Shown piece after piece: positions 30,991 to 40,216 of a DNA stretch of 58,368 bases. This stretch comes from a virus. How positions within the stretch are numbered: the first letter of the stretch is position 1; each line of letters begins with the position of its first letter. The notes beneath the pieces were generated by a model. It did not search any database. It saw only the letters and a list, made by a program, of their open reading frames with translations, and was not told the DNA's origin. The DNA is taken from positions 1 through 58,368 of the IMG/VR virus record IMGVR_UViG_3300049259_000040. One strand, given 5' to 3'. Made by a program: the position numbers and the translations under genes.

Positions 30991-33111
30991 ATGTCGAACC
31001 CATTCGATCAAGACAACCAAGAAGACCAAGACCCCGAGGCGGTGCGCGGTCTCATCGCTGCGGCGCGCGCGTCGGGCGACTTCAACATGGACCTGTCGCA
31101 GGACCCCGAGGTGCTTGGCGCCAACGCGTTCTCGCGCATGCGTTCGCAGATGCTCGACCAGGGCAAGACCGACGCGCCCGTACAGCACTTCGTCGACCCG
31201 CGCAACGAGATGTCGCCGGAGCAGTTCCTGTCAGCCGCGCAGGGTCGTGACGATGTCGACCCGAACATGACGATGTCGCCCGAGCAGTTCTCGGAAGCGG
31301 CAGCCATCCGCGGCCTCAAGAGCCTCGCACCTGCGCCTGTACTACCCAGAGACCAAGGCCGGCCCGTCGACATGGACCTCATGCGCGACCCGGCCGCGCT
31401 CCGCGGCATCGCGCCGGATGAAGCGAAGGCGCGCCTAGACCAGCAGCTGCAGCTTTTGCCCGAGCGTGAAGCGTCCATGCGCCCGCAGGGGACGCCGCCG
31501 ACGCCTGACGTGAAGGCAACCACACCCCCGCCTGCCGACGCCACGGACGAGCGTCCAGCGTCGCAAGCGAGCGTGGTCTCGCCCGACACGCGAGTTCGCT
31601 TGCCTGGCAGCGAGGACAAGGGCGCGATGCCCAGCCTTCAGCTGCGCGCCGAGAGCAAAGAGCCGCCCGCGATGCGCGGCTACACGCCCGACGCCATCCG
31701 CGGCCTGACCGGGCGCTCCTCGCGGCAAACTGACGAAGGGCCGGACGTGAACCCGTTGGCCGTGCTCGCCGCTGCGCTCGACCGCAACCCCGGACGCGCG
31801 CTCGCCGAGGTGATGAGTGTCGCCGGGCAGCAAAAGCAGGCGTGGCAGGCGAATCGCCAGAAGCAGGCGCAGCAAGACATCGAGAACGAGCAGAAGGCCG
31901 GATTGAACGCCGCGCAGATCGAGCACCTGCGCACTACCGGCAAAACGGCCGGCGACTGGGAAGCCGACAAGAGCGCACGGGACTGGGAGCGTATCCGACT
32001 GGCCGGCGATGCCGAGGGACGTCGCGGCCAGGTCACCGACCGCACGCTGAACCCGGAGAACGCGGCGCAGCAGGCTCTCGTCAAAGGCATCGTCGCTCGC
32101 AGCGGCGGGCGCATTAGCGAATCCGACTTGGCCGGCATGGACGACAAGGCGCTCGGTCGCTTTGCGCACGCCATGAACTTGCAGCTGGACAGCGCGAACA
32201 CGCCGCAGAAGGCAGCGGATGCGGCGACGGTCGCCACGTCGACGACGAACGCCGAGCAGGCAGCGCTCATCGCGAACGCGCCAGCGCTTGGTGCTGCTCG
32301 CGGCGTCGGAGCTGCTGCCGCCAATGAGACCACACGAGCTGGCGAAGTGAAGACTGCAGCGGACACATCGGCCGCGCGCGAAGTCGGCGCTGACAAGGGA
32401 CGGCGCGAAGTTACGCTCGGCAAGACGCCCGCGCTCTCCGAGGTCGACAACCCAGACCGCTACGCCTCGCTGACTCCTACTGAACTCGCAGACGCTAACA
32501 AAGCAGCGTCTGCAAAGGCCGTGTTCGACGACCAGATGGGCATTTTGAAGCGTGTGCGGGCTGATGTCGGACACGCGCAAGTGATGCCTAGCGGCGCAAA
32601 GTCGGAATACGACGCAGCGGCCAAGCTCGCGATCGGACAGCTGCCGTCGCTCACCGGCACAGGCGTTATCAACGAAAACGAGCGCATCAACTTCGAGAAG
32701 ATGATCATCCAGTCGGGCTTGACGCTCGGCGATATCGTCAACCTCGGCGGCCAGGGCGACGTCGTACTGGACCAGCTCGGAGGCTCTCAAAGATCGGTCG
32801 ACAGCGCATACACGACCAAGCTCAAGGGCTACGGGTTGCGACCCGTAGCCCAGACCAAAAGCCAGAATCGCGCGCAAGAGCTTCAAGCTCTGCTCCAGCA
32901 GCAGCCAGCGCCGCAAGGCCAGGGTGGCGGCTTCGATGTTCCTGGTCAGCTACCGCCGATGGCAGGACGGCCACCTCCGATGCCGGCTGACGCAGCGCGC
33001 GCGCCGCAGGGTGGCACCGTTCAGATGCGCTCGCCTAGTGGCAAAGTCGGGCCGGTTCCAGCCGCTGCGGTCGACAAGCTGACGCAGCGTGGATGGGAGT
33101 TGGTGCAGTAA
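30991..33111 (+). CDS. Ejection (internal virion) protein
   Basis: A 706-residue helical, Ala/Arg/Asp-rich protein without signal or catalytic motif. Internal short repeats: MSPEQFLSAAQ and MSPEQFSEAAA; also MRGYTPDAIRGLTG and MRDPAALRGIAPDE. The C-terminal 60 residues are Gln/Pro-rich. Position between two similar proteins supports a DNA-ejection role. Confidence 0.55.
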   Translation: MSNPFDQDNQEDQDPEAVRGLIAAARASGDFNMDLSQDPEVLGANAFSRMRSQMLDQGKTDAPVQHFVDPRNEMSPEQFLSAAQGRDDVDPNMTMSPEQFSEAAAIRGLKSLAPAPVLPRDQGRPVDMDLMRDPAALRGIAPDEAKARLDQQLQLLPEREASMRPQGTPPTPDVKATTPPPADATDERPASQASVVSPDTRVRLPGSEDKGAMPSLQLRAESKEPPAMRGYTPDAIRGLTGRSSRQTDEGPDVNPLAVLAAALDRNPGRALAEVMSVAGQQKQAWQANRQKQAQQDIENEQKAGLNAAQIEHLRTTGKTAGDWEADKSARDWERIRLAGDAEGRRGQVTDRTLNPENAAQQALVKGIVARSGGRISESDLAGMDDKALGRFAHAMNLQLDSANTPQKAADAATVATSTTNAEQAALIANAPALGAARGVGAAAANETTRAGEVKTAADTSAAREVGADKGRREVTLGKTPALSEVDNPDRYASLTPTELADANKAASAKAVFDDQMGILKRVRADVGHAQVMPSGAKSEYDAAAKLAIGQLPSLTGTGVINENERINFEKMIIQSGLTLGDIVNLGGQGDVVLDQLGGSQRSVDSAYTTKLKGYGLRPVAQTKSQNRAQELQALLQQQPAPQGQGGGFDVPGQLPPMAGRPPPMPADAARAPQGGTVQMRSPSGKVGPVPAAAVDKLTQRGWELVQ

Positions 33112-34964
33112 TGCCGTCGTTCGACGAAGAGCTGCAGGCAGCGCTCGCGGGCGACGGTGGCAAAGGCGGCTCGTCATTCGACGACGAACTCAAAGGCGCG
33201 CTCACGGACCCGTCGCAGGGCGGTCGCGTGCCGCCCGAGCAGCAGCAACCGTCCGACCCATCACCGCGCGTCGTCGACAACCCTCAGGCGAGCGTGCGCG
33301 CTGGCATTCCCGAGCAGGGCCCGCCGCCGGCACAGAACCAGCAGATCGAGCCGCAGTCGAAGGACTGGCTCACCGGAGCGATCACCGCGCTCGCCAACGG
33401 GTACCGAGCGATCGGCGGTACGTTCGCGGATGACGGGGTGAACCCATCGCAACCCGCAATAGACGCGGCGCCTGCCTACAACGCGCGCATGCAGGATGTT
33501 GCGGATCATCCCTGGAAGACCGCAGCGCGCGTAGTGTCGTCTCTGGCTGCTCCTGTCGTGAGCGGCATGGGCGGAGCGATTCCGCAGGCGGCATCGGCCG
33601 CGCTCGAGACGTACGGCGACACGGGTGACGCGCAGAAGGCTGGCATGAGTGGTCTCGCTGGCGGCGTCGTGGCCAAAGGCGCCGAGCTCGGCGGTCGTGC
33701 GGTCTCAGCGCTCGCGCGCGAGTTCCAGGAGTCGGGCCTCAAGAATCGCCTCTCCGCTGCCGGCCTCGACTTCGACAAGCTCGCAGCCGAGAAGGGACCG
33801 CAGGCAGCGCTCCAAGTCGCGCGCGACATCGAGGAGCAGGGCCTGCACAAGGGCAAGGGCGTGATGGGCTGGGCACCGCAGCCGGCGCAGACGTACGCCG
33901 ACAACGCAGCCGCTGCGAATGCCGAGGGACTGGCCGGAATGAAGAGTGCCGAGGAGGGCCTCGCCGCGCTGCCGAACCCGCCGCGCGTGAACCTCGATCC
34001 CATCCAGCAGAAGTTGCGCGCGAGCGCTGGCCAGAACGCTCGCATGATCGACCCGGCGGGCGCACAGGACGCGAGTTTCCGCGCCGACATGGCGGACCGT
34101 ATGCAGCAGTACGGCGGCAACGACTGGCAGAACGCGCTCGATAACCGGCGCTACCTGGACAGCAACATCAACTGGGGCTCTCGCGGCGGCTACGAAGGTG
34201 CAGGCATGCAGGAGCAGGCTCGCCGCGACGTGGCGAACCCACTGCGCGAGGAAATCAGCAGCGCGCTCGATCGCGGCATGGCGAACAACGTCGACTCCAA
34301 CGCGACGCAGTTCGCACCCAGCGTTCCCCGCGAGCTCGGACAGGGCTGGCAGAACGCGCGCGACCAGTTCGCTCTTGGTGCGCAGGTCGAGCCCGCAGCG
34401 CGCCAGCTGGCAACGCAGCAGCAGGGTGCTGGGTTCCTGTCTCCTGCGGGCTTGGCAGGCGGTGCAGCGGCGCTAGGCGGCATGTACACGGGCCACCCGG
34501 TCGCGGGCTTGGCGGCGGGCCTCGGAACGCAGCTGGCACGGAATCGCGGCTCGAGCGCGATGGCTGGCTCGCTCGAGGGCGCGAGCTCGGCGCTCGGCAC
34601 GATGGGCGAGGGCGCGTCGTGGCTCTCGAACAACGCTGGCATTCCCGCTGCAGCAGCTGGCGGCGGCGACATCGCGCAGTCGCTCTTGAACCGCGGGCAG
34701 CGGCAGGCGCCGATGCAGACGTCGGGCGGCAGCCAGGGCATGGAGAACAGTCGTGGCGACATTACCTCGCAACAGGTTGAGTCCATCTTGCACGACGAGA
34801 ATCGCGCGAAAGCGTTGCAGCCGTGGGCGACGGAGCTTGCGGCTAACAATGCCGCCAAGGATGACAGCGCGTTCGCTGCGAACATCGAGAAGCTGCAGCG
34901 CAAGGACCAGAAGTTCCGAGAGCGCGTCAAGATGCTGCTCGGACAGAACGTTGGAGGACAGTAA
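33111..34964 (+). CDS. Ejection (internal virion) protein, third of set
   Basis: A 617-residue protein. It begins with a tandem repeat MPSFDEELQAAL / SSFDDELKGAL, a Pro/Gln linker, then a long Ala/Gly-rich part with several mildly hydrophobic glycine-zipper segments (LAGGAAALGGMYTGHPVAGL, LAAPVVSGMGGAIPQAAS). A membrane-interacting injected protein is the best guess. No lysozyme-like catalytic motif was recognised. Confidence 0.55.
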   Translation: MPSFDEELQAALAGDGGKGGSSFDDELKGALTDPSQGGRVPPEQQQPSDPSPRVVDNPQASVRAGIPEQGPPPAQNQQIEPQSKDWLTGAITALANGYRAIGGTFADDGVNPSQPAIDAAPAYNARMQDVADHPWKTAARVVSSLAAPVVSGMGGAIPQAASAALETYGDTGDAQKAGMSGLAGGVVAKGAELGGRAVSALAREFQESGLKNRLSAAGLDFDKLAAEKGPQAALQVARDIEEQGLHKGKGVMGWAPQPAQTYADNAAAANAEGLAGMKSAEEGLAALPNPPRVNLDPIQQKLRASAGQNARMIDPAGAQDASFRADMADRMQQYGGNDWQNALDNRRYLDSNINWGSRGGYEGAGMQEQARRDVANPLREEISSALDRGMANNVDSNATQFAPSVPRELGQGWQNARDQFALGAQVEPAARQLATQQQGAGFLSPAGLAGGAAALGGMYTGHPVAGLAAGLGTQLARNRGSSAMAGSLEGASSALGTMGEGASWLSNNAGIPAAAAGGGDIAQSLLNRGQRQAPMQTSGGSQGMENSRGDITSQQVESILHDENRAKALQPWATELAANNAAKDDSAFAANIEKLQRKDQKFRERVKMLLGQNVGGQ

Positions 34965-35296
34965 TGCTGGGGGAGCCCGAGGCAATTGTGTGCTGCCCGC
35001 CTGCCGCGTCTGATGACGCAGCCGACCGCTCGCGCTCGCGGATATTCGCGTTCGGGGCTACCGCCAGCACGGTCGTGATCGATGTCGGCGCAGCGCAGTG
35101 CTGGATCACGGTCACGTGCGACCAAAGCGTGCTGATGCGCGCCTCATTTCTGAACTCGCTCGGTGACCCGATCACTGGTGATTGGCCAATCTGGCAATTC
35201 AGCTACCAACAGTTTTTCGTCAACGGCGACCGATTCGTGAAGTTCAAGGGTCTCGGAACGGCCGGCAATGTCTGGATCTACGTTTCCAATCGATGA
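34964..35296 (+). CDS. Hypothetical beta-rich structural protein
   Basis: A 110-residue protein (MLGEPEAIVCCPPAASDDAA) with a beta-rich C-terminal two thirds (TASTVVIDVGAAQCWITVTC; WQFSYQQFFVNGDRFVKFKG). Marks the change from ejection genes to small surface proteins. Function unknown. Confidence 0.55.
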   Translation: MLGEPEAIVCCPPAASDDAADRSRSRIFAFGATASTVVIDVGAAQCWITVTCDQSVLMRASFLNSLGDPITGDWPIWQFSYQQFFVNGDRFVKFKGLGTAGNVWIYVSNR

Positions 35297-35310
35297 TGGA
35301 GGTTTGAGTT

Positions 35311-35769
35311 ATGGCCACGGGATGGGGTCGACGTATTCGAGTCGACGTGTTCACGCGCGGTGCGACTAACCAATCGGCGACTGGTGCGCCGTCGACGTTT
35401 GCCGCTTCACTGCACACGGGAAATCCCGGCGACGACGGGCAAACTGTAAACGAGGTCAGTCAAACAACCTCGGGCTACGCTCGTCAGTCGCTCACATTCT
35501 CGGCGCCAACGGCGTTTGGCTCGTTGACCGTTGACACCGCGAGTGTCGGCGCGAACGCCGCGACCATCACTTTCGGACCGAGCGCAGGCGCAAGTGCTGC
35601 GTGGGGTGTCATTACGTACGTCGGTCTGTGGACCGCCACCGGAACAGCTCTCACGGAGTCCACGTACCTAGGCCGTGCGCTCGTCAGCGTGTCTCAGAAC
35701 GTAGCCGGCGCTGGAGTCACGCTCACGATCGCAACAGGCGGGCTCACCATGGGTTGCATCAGCGCATGA
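35311..35769 (+). CDS. Phage fibre-locus protein, beta-sandwich
   Basis: A 152-residue protein. The motif FAASLHTGNPGDDGQTVNEV followed by SGYARQSLTF is widespread among small phage proteins encoded beside tail fibres, usually annotated only as structural. Ends in hydrophobic beta strands. Likely a virion surface component. Confidence 0.6.
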   Translation: MATGWGRRIRVDVFTRGATNQSATGAPSTFAASLHTGNPGDDGQTVNEVSQTTSGYARQSLTFSAPTAFGSLTVDTASVGANAATITFGPSAGASAAWGVITYVGLWTATGTALTESTYLGRALVSVSQNVAGAGVTLTIATGGLTMGCISA

Positions 35770-36038
35770 TGATCGATGCTAGATTCACCGAGAACGAGAC
35801 GGGCATGGAAGTGCTCGTCTCGTGTCCGCTTCCCTGGGGTAACACCCCGAAGCAAGCACTCGTCAAGTTTCCTGACGGGAGCGTCTACAGCATCCCGGAC
35901 GCGGAGCTCGGCAAGCACTACACGTGCGTCTCGCCGCAGAGCATCGAGATACGTGCGTTCGGCGGCACTCCGTTCATGCGACCAACGGCGACGCAGCGAA
36001 AGCTCGACGAAAAGAAGCCGGAGCCCGGCATCGAGTAG
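35766..36038 (+). CDS. Small hypothetical protein
   Basis: A 90-residue protein (MMIDARFTENETGMEVLVSC) with a beta-rich body and a Lys/Glu/Pro-rich tail. ATGA overlap with the previous gene. Function unknown. Confidence 0.55.
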   Translation: MMIDARFTENETGMEVLVSCPLPWGNTPKQALVKFPDGSVYSIPDAELGKHYTCVSPQSIEIRAFGGTPFMRPTATQRKLDEKKPEPGIE

Positions 36039-36041
36039 TCC

Positions 36042-36548
36042 ATGGGAACAACCAAACAGTGGCTTGATCCCGTAGGCGCCCACGTCTTCACGACGGTCAA
36101 CCCGCCCGAGTTCACGCAAGCAAACGGCACGAACTTCCCCGTCAATGGGTATGCGTTCGATGGTGCGGGCGCGGCCGTCGAGGCGATGTTCTTCGAGGTT
36201 CCAGTTGTCAACTACGGCAGCGGGAACCTGACTGTCCTGGTCGACTTCTACACGTCGGCGACGACCAATGCGACCGTGTGGCAAGCGGCTATCAGCGTCA
36301 CGACTCCCAGCGATGCTCAGTCGATGCTGACTGATGCGTTCGCCACGGCCAACGCTGCGAGTGCCGTCACGAGCAACTCCACCGCCAACGGCCCGCTACG
36401 AGCCACGATCACCGTCAGCAACCTAGACAGCATCGCAACCGATGACCGCATGACCGTGAAGATATTCCGTGACCCCGCGAACGCTGGCGATACCAACACA
36501 GCGGACGCGGTCTGTTTCGGCGTTTGGATCACGTGGTCGGATGTGTAA
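36042..36548 (+). CDS. Surface protein, jelly-roll-like
   Basis: A 168-residue beta-rich protein (AMFFEVPVVNYGSGNLTVLV ... VKIFRDPANAGDTNTADAV ... GVWITW). Its C-terminal signature matches the protein encoded after the coat gene (23153), so the two may be distant paralogues. Located among fibre-region genes; a host-binding or decoration role is inferred. Confidence 0.55.
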   Translation: MGTTKQWLDPVGAHVFTTVNPPEFTQANGTNFPVNGYAFDGAGAAVEAMFFEVPVVNYGSGNLTVLVDFYTSATTNATVWQAAISVTTPSDAQSMLTDAFATANAASAVTSNSTANGPLRATITVSNLDSIATDDRMTVKIFRDPANAGDTNTADAVCFGVWITWSDV

Positions 36549-36557
36549 GGAGAAAAC

Positions 36558-36770
36558 GTGTTGACTAAGTCCCAACTGCAGGCGCTGCTGTTTTCGATCG
36601 CTAACAGCAAGTTCCAGTCGCTCGTCGACTGGTACAACGCCGTCAACAACAACGACGCTACGCTCGCTGCGACCAAGAAGGCTGAGGTCAAAAAGTGGGA
36701 TGACCTGAGAGACATCGTGAACCAGGGCATCAATCAGCTCGATGTGATCGCTGCCACGCCAAGCTCGTAG
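36558..36770 (+). CDS. Small helical protein in the fibre locus
   Basis: A 70-residue protein with GTG start and an excellent AAGGAG site. Helical (MLTKSQLQALLFSIANSKFQ), acidic-basic balanced. May be a fibre chaperone or structural subunit; no family recognised. Confidence 0.5.
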   Translation: MLTKSQLQALLFSIANSKFQSLVDWYNAVNNNDATLAATKKAEVKKWDDLRDIVNQGINQLDVIAATPSS

Positions 36771-36773
36771 TTC

Positions 36774-38783
36774 ATGGCGGTTACCCAGACTAGTTCCGGC
36801 ACAGCGAATGCCGCTCCATGGCTTGGACGCAATGGCAGTCTAAACAATACTGTCGATCTGCAGACGAGCACGTACTCGATAGCGTTTCGCATAAAATGGA
36901 GCGTCTCGGGAACCGCCACTGACTACACGACGCCGTACATGTCCATCGGGACAGGTACGGCGGTCAAAGGCTTCTTCACGCAGCGCCAAAACGGTGGCGC
37001 TGCCACAGCGCATATCGGCTATCGGTGGACCGGCTCGGCCGTAGCCGGAAGCATCTGTACGGCAACCGGCGGATATGGCTCCACGACTGCGTGGGTCCAC
37101 ATCTGTTACACGTACGATGGCACGACGATCCGCAGCTACATCGACGGTGTAGCGAGCGGCACTGCCGCGAGCACGTCGACTGGTCTCACGACAGGCAACG
37201 TCACTGTGCTAGGCATCGGCGGGCCGCTGTCAGGCGTCACGTCAGATGTCGTGATGTTCAAGCGGGCGTTGTCCGCGGCTCAGGTCACGCAGCTCGCGCG
37301 CGTGCGCTTCCCAGCATTCGCCCAGGGCAGTGCCGACGTCATCGGTTTCTGGCCGATGACGGACGACTCGTCGCTCACGAATGCCGGGCTCGACTATAGC
37401 GGAAGCGCCAACCACTGCACCCTGCAGGCCAGTGGAGCGGCCAATCCAGCGGTATCTGCGACCAGCGTTCCCTTCCCATACAATGGTCGCGGCAACACTC
37501 GCATCTTCCTGCCGACGTCGGTCGCGCTGGATCCAGTTGCGGGTACGACGAACGTCACGGGCGCAGCGACGTTGCTCGCGCCGCTTGCCGCCTCGGGCAC
37601 GACCAACGTCACCGGCTCGGCGACGTTGCAGGCGTTCCTTACCGCCGCCGGCACGACGCAGGTCAAGAACACCGGCGCGCCGTTCGATAAACTGTTCGCC
37701 TTCCTGGCCCCTGCCGGAACGACCAGCGTCACTGGCGCGGCCAGTTTCCTCGTAAGCGCGGCCGGCACGACCAACGTCACTGGCTCGTCGACGCTCACCG
37801 CGCCGCTGGCAGCTGCTGGCACGACCAACGTCACGGGTGCTGTTTCGGTGCTTGCACCGCTTACGGCTGCGGGCTCGACCCAGGTCACAGGCGCTGCGGC
37901 CCTCGGCGCGAATCTGAGCGCCACGGGCACGACGAACGTGACCGGGTCGGCAGCTGTACGTGCGCCGCTCGCCGCCGTCGGCACGACCAACGTTACGGGT
38001 GCCGCCGCCGCGCTGGCCGCTCTCACCGCCTCGGGAACGACCAACGTTACCGGCGCTGACGCCCTGGCGGCTCCGCTCGCTGCCGCCGGCACAACGAACG
38101 CTACCGGCGCTGCTGCCACTCTCGCCGCCCTAGCCGCGGCTGGCACAATCAACGTCACCGGGGCGGTCGCGCTCACCGTGTCGCTCACGGGCGCTGGCTC
38201 CACGCAGGTCACCGGCGCCGCCCAGCTGCCCGCGCTCCTGACGCCCAGCGGCCTCACGAACACGACCGGGGATGCCGCCCTCACGGGCGCTGCCCCGACA
38301 TGGGCGGGCTCCACGCAGGTGACGGGCGCCGCAGCTCTGCTTGCCCCGATTACCGCGGCAGGCAGCACCCAGGCGACCGGTGCGGTGGCGCTCGCGGCCC
38401 CGCTCGCGGGCTCGGGCACCACGAACACGAGTGGCGCGGCGACGCTGAGCGCGTTCCTCTCAGCGTCCGGCGTAACCAACGTCACCGGCGCGGCTGCCTT
38501 GAACGTGGCGCTGTCGGCAGCTGGTTCCGTGCAGGCGCGCGGCGATGTCTCGCTGGCAGCTCCGCTGCTTGCGATCGGCACGACCAACGTCAGCGGGACC
38601 GATGCGCTGATGGCGCAGCTCTCGGCGGCGGGCATGACGTCGTGCTTCGGCGCGTGCGTGATGACTGGCGGGACTCCTATCGGGCCGAGCGGGCCAGGTC
38701 AGGGGCCGGGCTTCTACAAGGGCAACATCAACCGGCGCAACATGTCGATCGCCGGCAGGCGCAGCACGCGCTTCGGCAGATAG
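36774..38783 (+). CDS. LamG-like tail fibre with about 20 tandem 18-residue repeats
   Basis: A 669-residue protein, candidate receptor-binding fibre. Residues 1-245 form a concanavalin-A/LamG-like domain (TYSIAFRIKWSVSG, WVHICYTYDGTTIRSYIDGV, VVMFKRALSAAQVTQLARVR), typical of sugar-binding laminin-G folds. Residues about 257-625 consist of some 20 copies of an 18-residue unit, consensus GTTNVTGAAALLAPLAAA, of which copy 3 is longer and copies 14 and 19 are diverged. The C-terminus is Gly/Pro/Arg-rich (GPSGPGQGPGFYKGN). Repeats likely form a regular beta-structured shaft; copy number may vary by recombination. An open frame on the opposite strand here is a repeat artefact. Confidence 0.7.
   Translation: MAVTQTSSGTANAAPWLGRNGSLNNTVDLQTSTYSIAFRIKWSVSGTATDYTTPYMSIGTGTAVKGFFTQRQNGGAATAHIGYRWTGSAVAGSICTATGGYGSTTAWVHICYTYDGTTIRSYIDGVASGTAASTSTGLTTGNVTVLGIGGPLSGVTSDVVMFKRALSAAQVTQLARVRFPAFAQGSADVIGFWPMTDDSSLTNAGLDYSGSANHCTLQASGAANPAVSATSVPFPYNGRGNTRIFLPTSVALDPVAGTTNVTGAATLLAPLAASGTTNVTGSATLQAFLTAAGTTQVKNTGAPFDKLFAFLAPAGTTSVTGAASFLVSAAGTTNVTGSSTLTAPLAAAGTTNVTGAVSVLAPLTAAGSTQVTGAAALGANLSATGTTNVTGSAAVRAPLAAVGTTNVTGAAAALAALTASGTTNVTGADALAAPLAAAGTTNATGAAATLAALAAAGTINVTGAVALTVSLTGAGSTQVTGAAQLPALLTPSGLTNTTGDAALTGAAPTWAGSTQVTGAAALLAPITAAGSTQATGAVALAAPLAGSGTTNTSGAATLSAFLSASGVTNVTGAAALNVALSAAGSVQARGDVSLAAPLLAIGTTNVSGTDALMAQLSAAGMTSCFGACVMTGGTPIGPSGPGQGPGFYKGNINRRNMSIAGRRSTRFGR
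37540..38665 (+). repeat. Tandem 54-base coding repeats in the fibre gene
   Basis: About 20 imperfect tandem units of 54 bases, each encoding GTTNVTG plus an Ala/Leu-rich half. The DNA core is ACGACCAACGTCAC with silent variation, so purifying selection on the protein and slippage or recombination of the DNA both seem to act. Confidence 0.8.
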
Positions 38784-38796
38784 AAAGCAGGACACA

Positions 38797-39213
38797 TTGG
38801 GATCCAGGCGCGAAAGCATCTACACGTTATCGACGCAGGCCACGCGCGTACTTGGTCCGGTGGACCTATACGAGTGCGGCGCGTTCACTTTCACCGTCCA
38901 GGTGAGCACGACGGGCACGCTGACGGGCACGTCCATCCAGCTGCGCGCGAGCAACATCGGCAGGGCCGACCCCGTCGCCAGTCCCGCGCCGTTCCTGGTT
39001 GGCAGCCAGGTGGCCTCAATCTCACCAGCTGTCACCGGCATTGCGGACGCCGACGCCAGCGGCAACATCGCACTGACGAACATCGCGAGCGGCACGTTCG
39101 AGCGGACGTACGCGATCGCAACGTTTCCGCGGCTAGTCTGGTTCGATGTTGTGTACGGCTCAGGAGGCGGCACGCCAACATTCTCCATCGCCGTTGGCGC
39201 TTGGTCGCGCTGA
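38797..39213 (+). CDS. Small surface protein, copy A of a tandem pair
   Basis: A 138-residue beta-rich protein with TTG start and AGGA site. Begins M-G-S-R-R-E-S-IYTLS and ends with IAVGAWSR. The next gene encodes a clear homologue of the same length. Likely a fibre-tip or head-surface protein; function unknown. Confidence 0.55.
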   Translation: MGSRRESIYTLSTQATRVLGPVDLYECGAFTFTVQVSTTGTLTGTSIQLRASNIGRADPVASPAPFLVGSQVASISPAVTGIADADASGNIALTNIASGTFERTYAIATFPRLVWFDVVYGSGGGTPTFSIAVGAWSR

Positions 39214-39222
39214 GGTGATGCT

Positions 39223-39642
39223 ATGGCCTCACGTCGCGACCTCACGTACGTCCTGAGCATCAGCCCGAACACGAGCACGATCGTCGGCCCTATCGACTCG
39301 AGCGAGACCGAGACGTTCACGTTCTCGCTCCGCTACGCCATCACGGCCGGCACCGTCACCGACGCGACGATAACCGTCCGTGGCAGCAACTTTGGCCGAG
39401 GGGCCAGCGCGCCGCCGACCGTCGCCATCGCATCGCTTGTTACGCCCAACCCGCAGCCTGGATTCAGTATCAACGAGGGTGGCGGTGTAATCACCTGCAA
39501 CGCGAGCACGATTGGCGCCTACGAGCAGACCTGGGTGATCACGGGAACGGCGATGCCGCGCCACCTCTGGTTCGACTGGCAGTACAACTCGGGTGGCGGG
39601 CTAGTGACAGCCGACCTCGCGATTGGCGCATGGTCTTCCTGA
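39223..39642 (+). CDS. Small surface protein, copy B of a tandem pair
   Basis: A 139-residue protein homologous to the previous one: MASRRDLTYVLSIS at the start, a shared VGPID/VGPVD segment, a shared F.WFD.QY/F.V.Y GSGGG block, and IGAWSS at the end. The pair probably arose by tandem duplication and diverged, as is common in host-range loci. Confidence 0.55.
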   Translation: MASRRDLTYVLSISPNTSTIVGPIDSSETETFTFSLRYAITAGTVTDATITVRGSNFGRGASAPPTVAIASLVTPNPQPGFSINEGGGVITCNASTIGAYEQTWVITGTAMPRHLWFDWQYNSGGGLVTADLAIGAWSS

Positions 39643-39645
39643 CAG

Positions 39646-40104
39646 CTAGCGCGCCGGCTGATTGACCGGGTAGGGGTTGGGCAGCATGCTCGCGTCCACC
39701 GTTCGCACCGACTCCTCCTGCACTGCCGGCAGCGGGTAGAGCGGTGAGCGCACCGACTGCGGAGCGACGGCGGGCTCGGACGCGCGCGGCTGGGTGCCTT
39801 CGGGGTGTTGCCGACGCCACGCGCGGAACTCGTCCAGCTCACGCTCCTTCTCGAGCTCTGAGCGCACCTCGGACTTGGCGACCTTTGCGGCAACCCCGGC
39901 GCCGATCGCGCCCAGTATCGCGCCGAGAATTGCGCCTTCCAGGACGTACACGCCAACCCCGGTCTCTCCGCGCTCAGCTGCGGAGATTGCGCCCGCACTA
40001 CCTAGCGCCATGCCGCCGCCAATAGCAGCCAGCGTTCCGTATCCGGTCGCGCAGCCGGAAAGCAACGTGCAGCTTACAGCGGCAGAAATGAGAGTTCTGT
40101 TCAT
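39646..40104 (-). CDS. Lipoprotein with glycine-zipper and coiled coil
   Basis: A 152-residue protein. Signal MNRTLISAAVSCTLLSGC ends in the lipobox LSGC (Cys18). Next a Gly/Ala-rich hydrophobic segment (LEGAILGAILGAIGAGVAAK), a charged helix (SEVRSELEKERELDEFRAW) and a Pro-rich end. The layout resembles bacterial glycine-zipper outer-membrane lipoproteins. It faces against the late operon and has ACGGGGAAAAG just before the ATG, like the early/lysogenic genes, so it may be expressed in the lysogen (for example superinfection exclusion). Confidence 0.65.
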   Translation of the reverse strand: MNRTLISAAVSCTLLSGCATGYGTLAAIGGGMALGSAGAISAAERGETGVGVYVLEGAILGAILGAIGAGVAAKVAKSEVRSELEKERELDEFRAWRRQHPEGTQPRASEPAVAPQSVRSPLYPLPAVQEESVRTVDASMLPNPYPVNQPAR

Positions 40105-40216
40105 CGTCTTTTCCCCGTCATTAGTGACGATATGCGGCGAGTGTTGCGGTTGACCCGGTCGGCATCATGATCAGTGCATGAGCGCGCAGTAACAAGCGCT
40201 CACAGGAGTCTTTGTT

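Noticed and set aside
31435-32916. Open frame of 493 codons opposite the second ejection protein
   Set aside because: Shadow of a high-GC gene; composition is Arg/Val/Ala-rich with no motif and no start signals.
37394-38635. Open frame of 413 codons opposite the fibre repeats
   Set aside because: Produced by the 54-base repeats being open in several frames; the + strand has the LamG domain and ribosome site.
37540-38665. Tandem repeats as a CRISPR array
   Set aside because: The units are contiguous 54-base coding repeats with no unique spacers between identical repeats.
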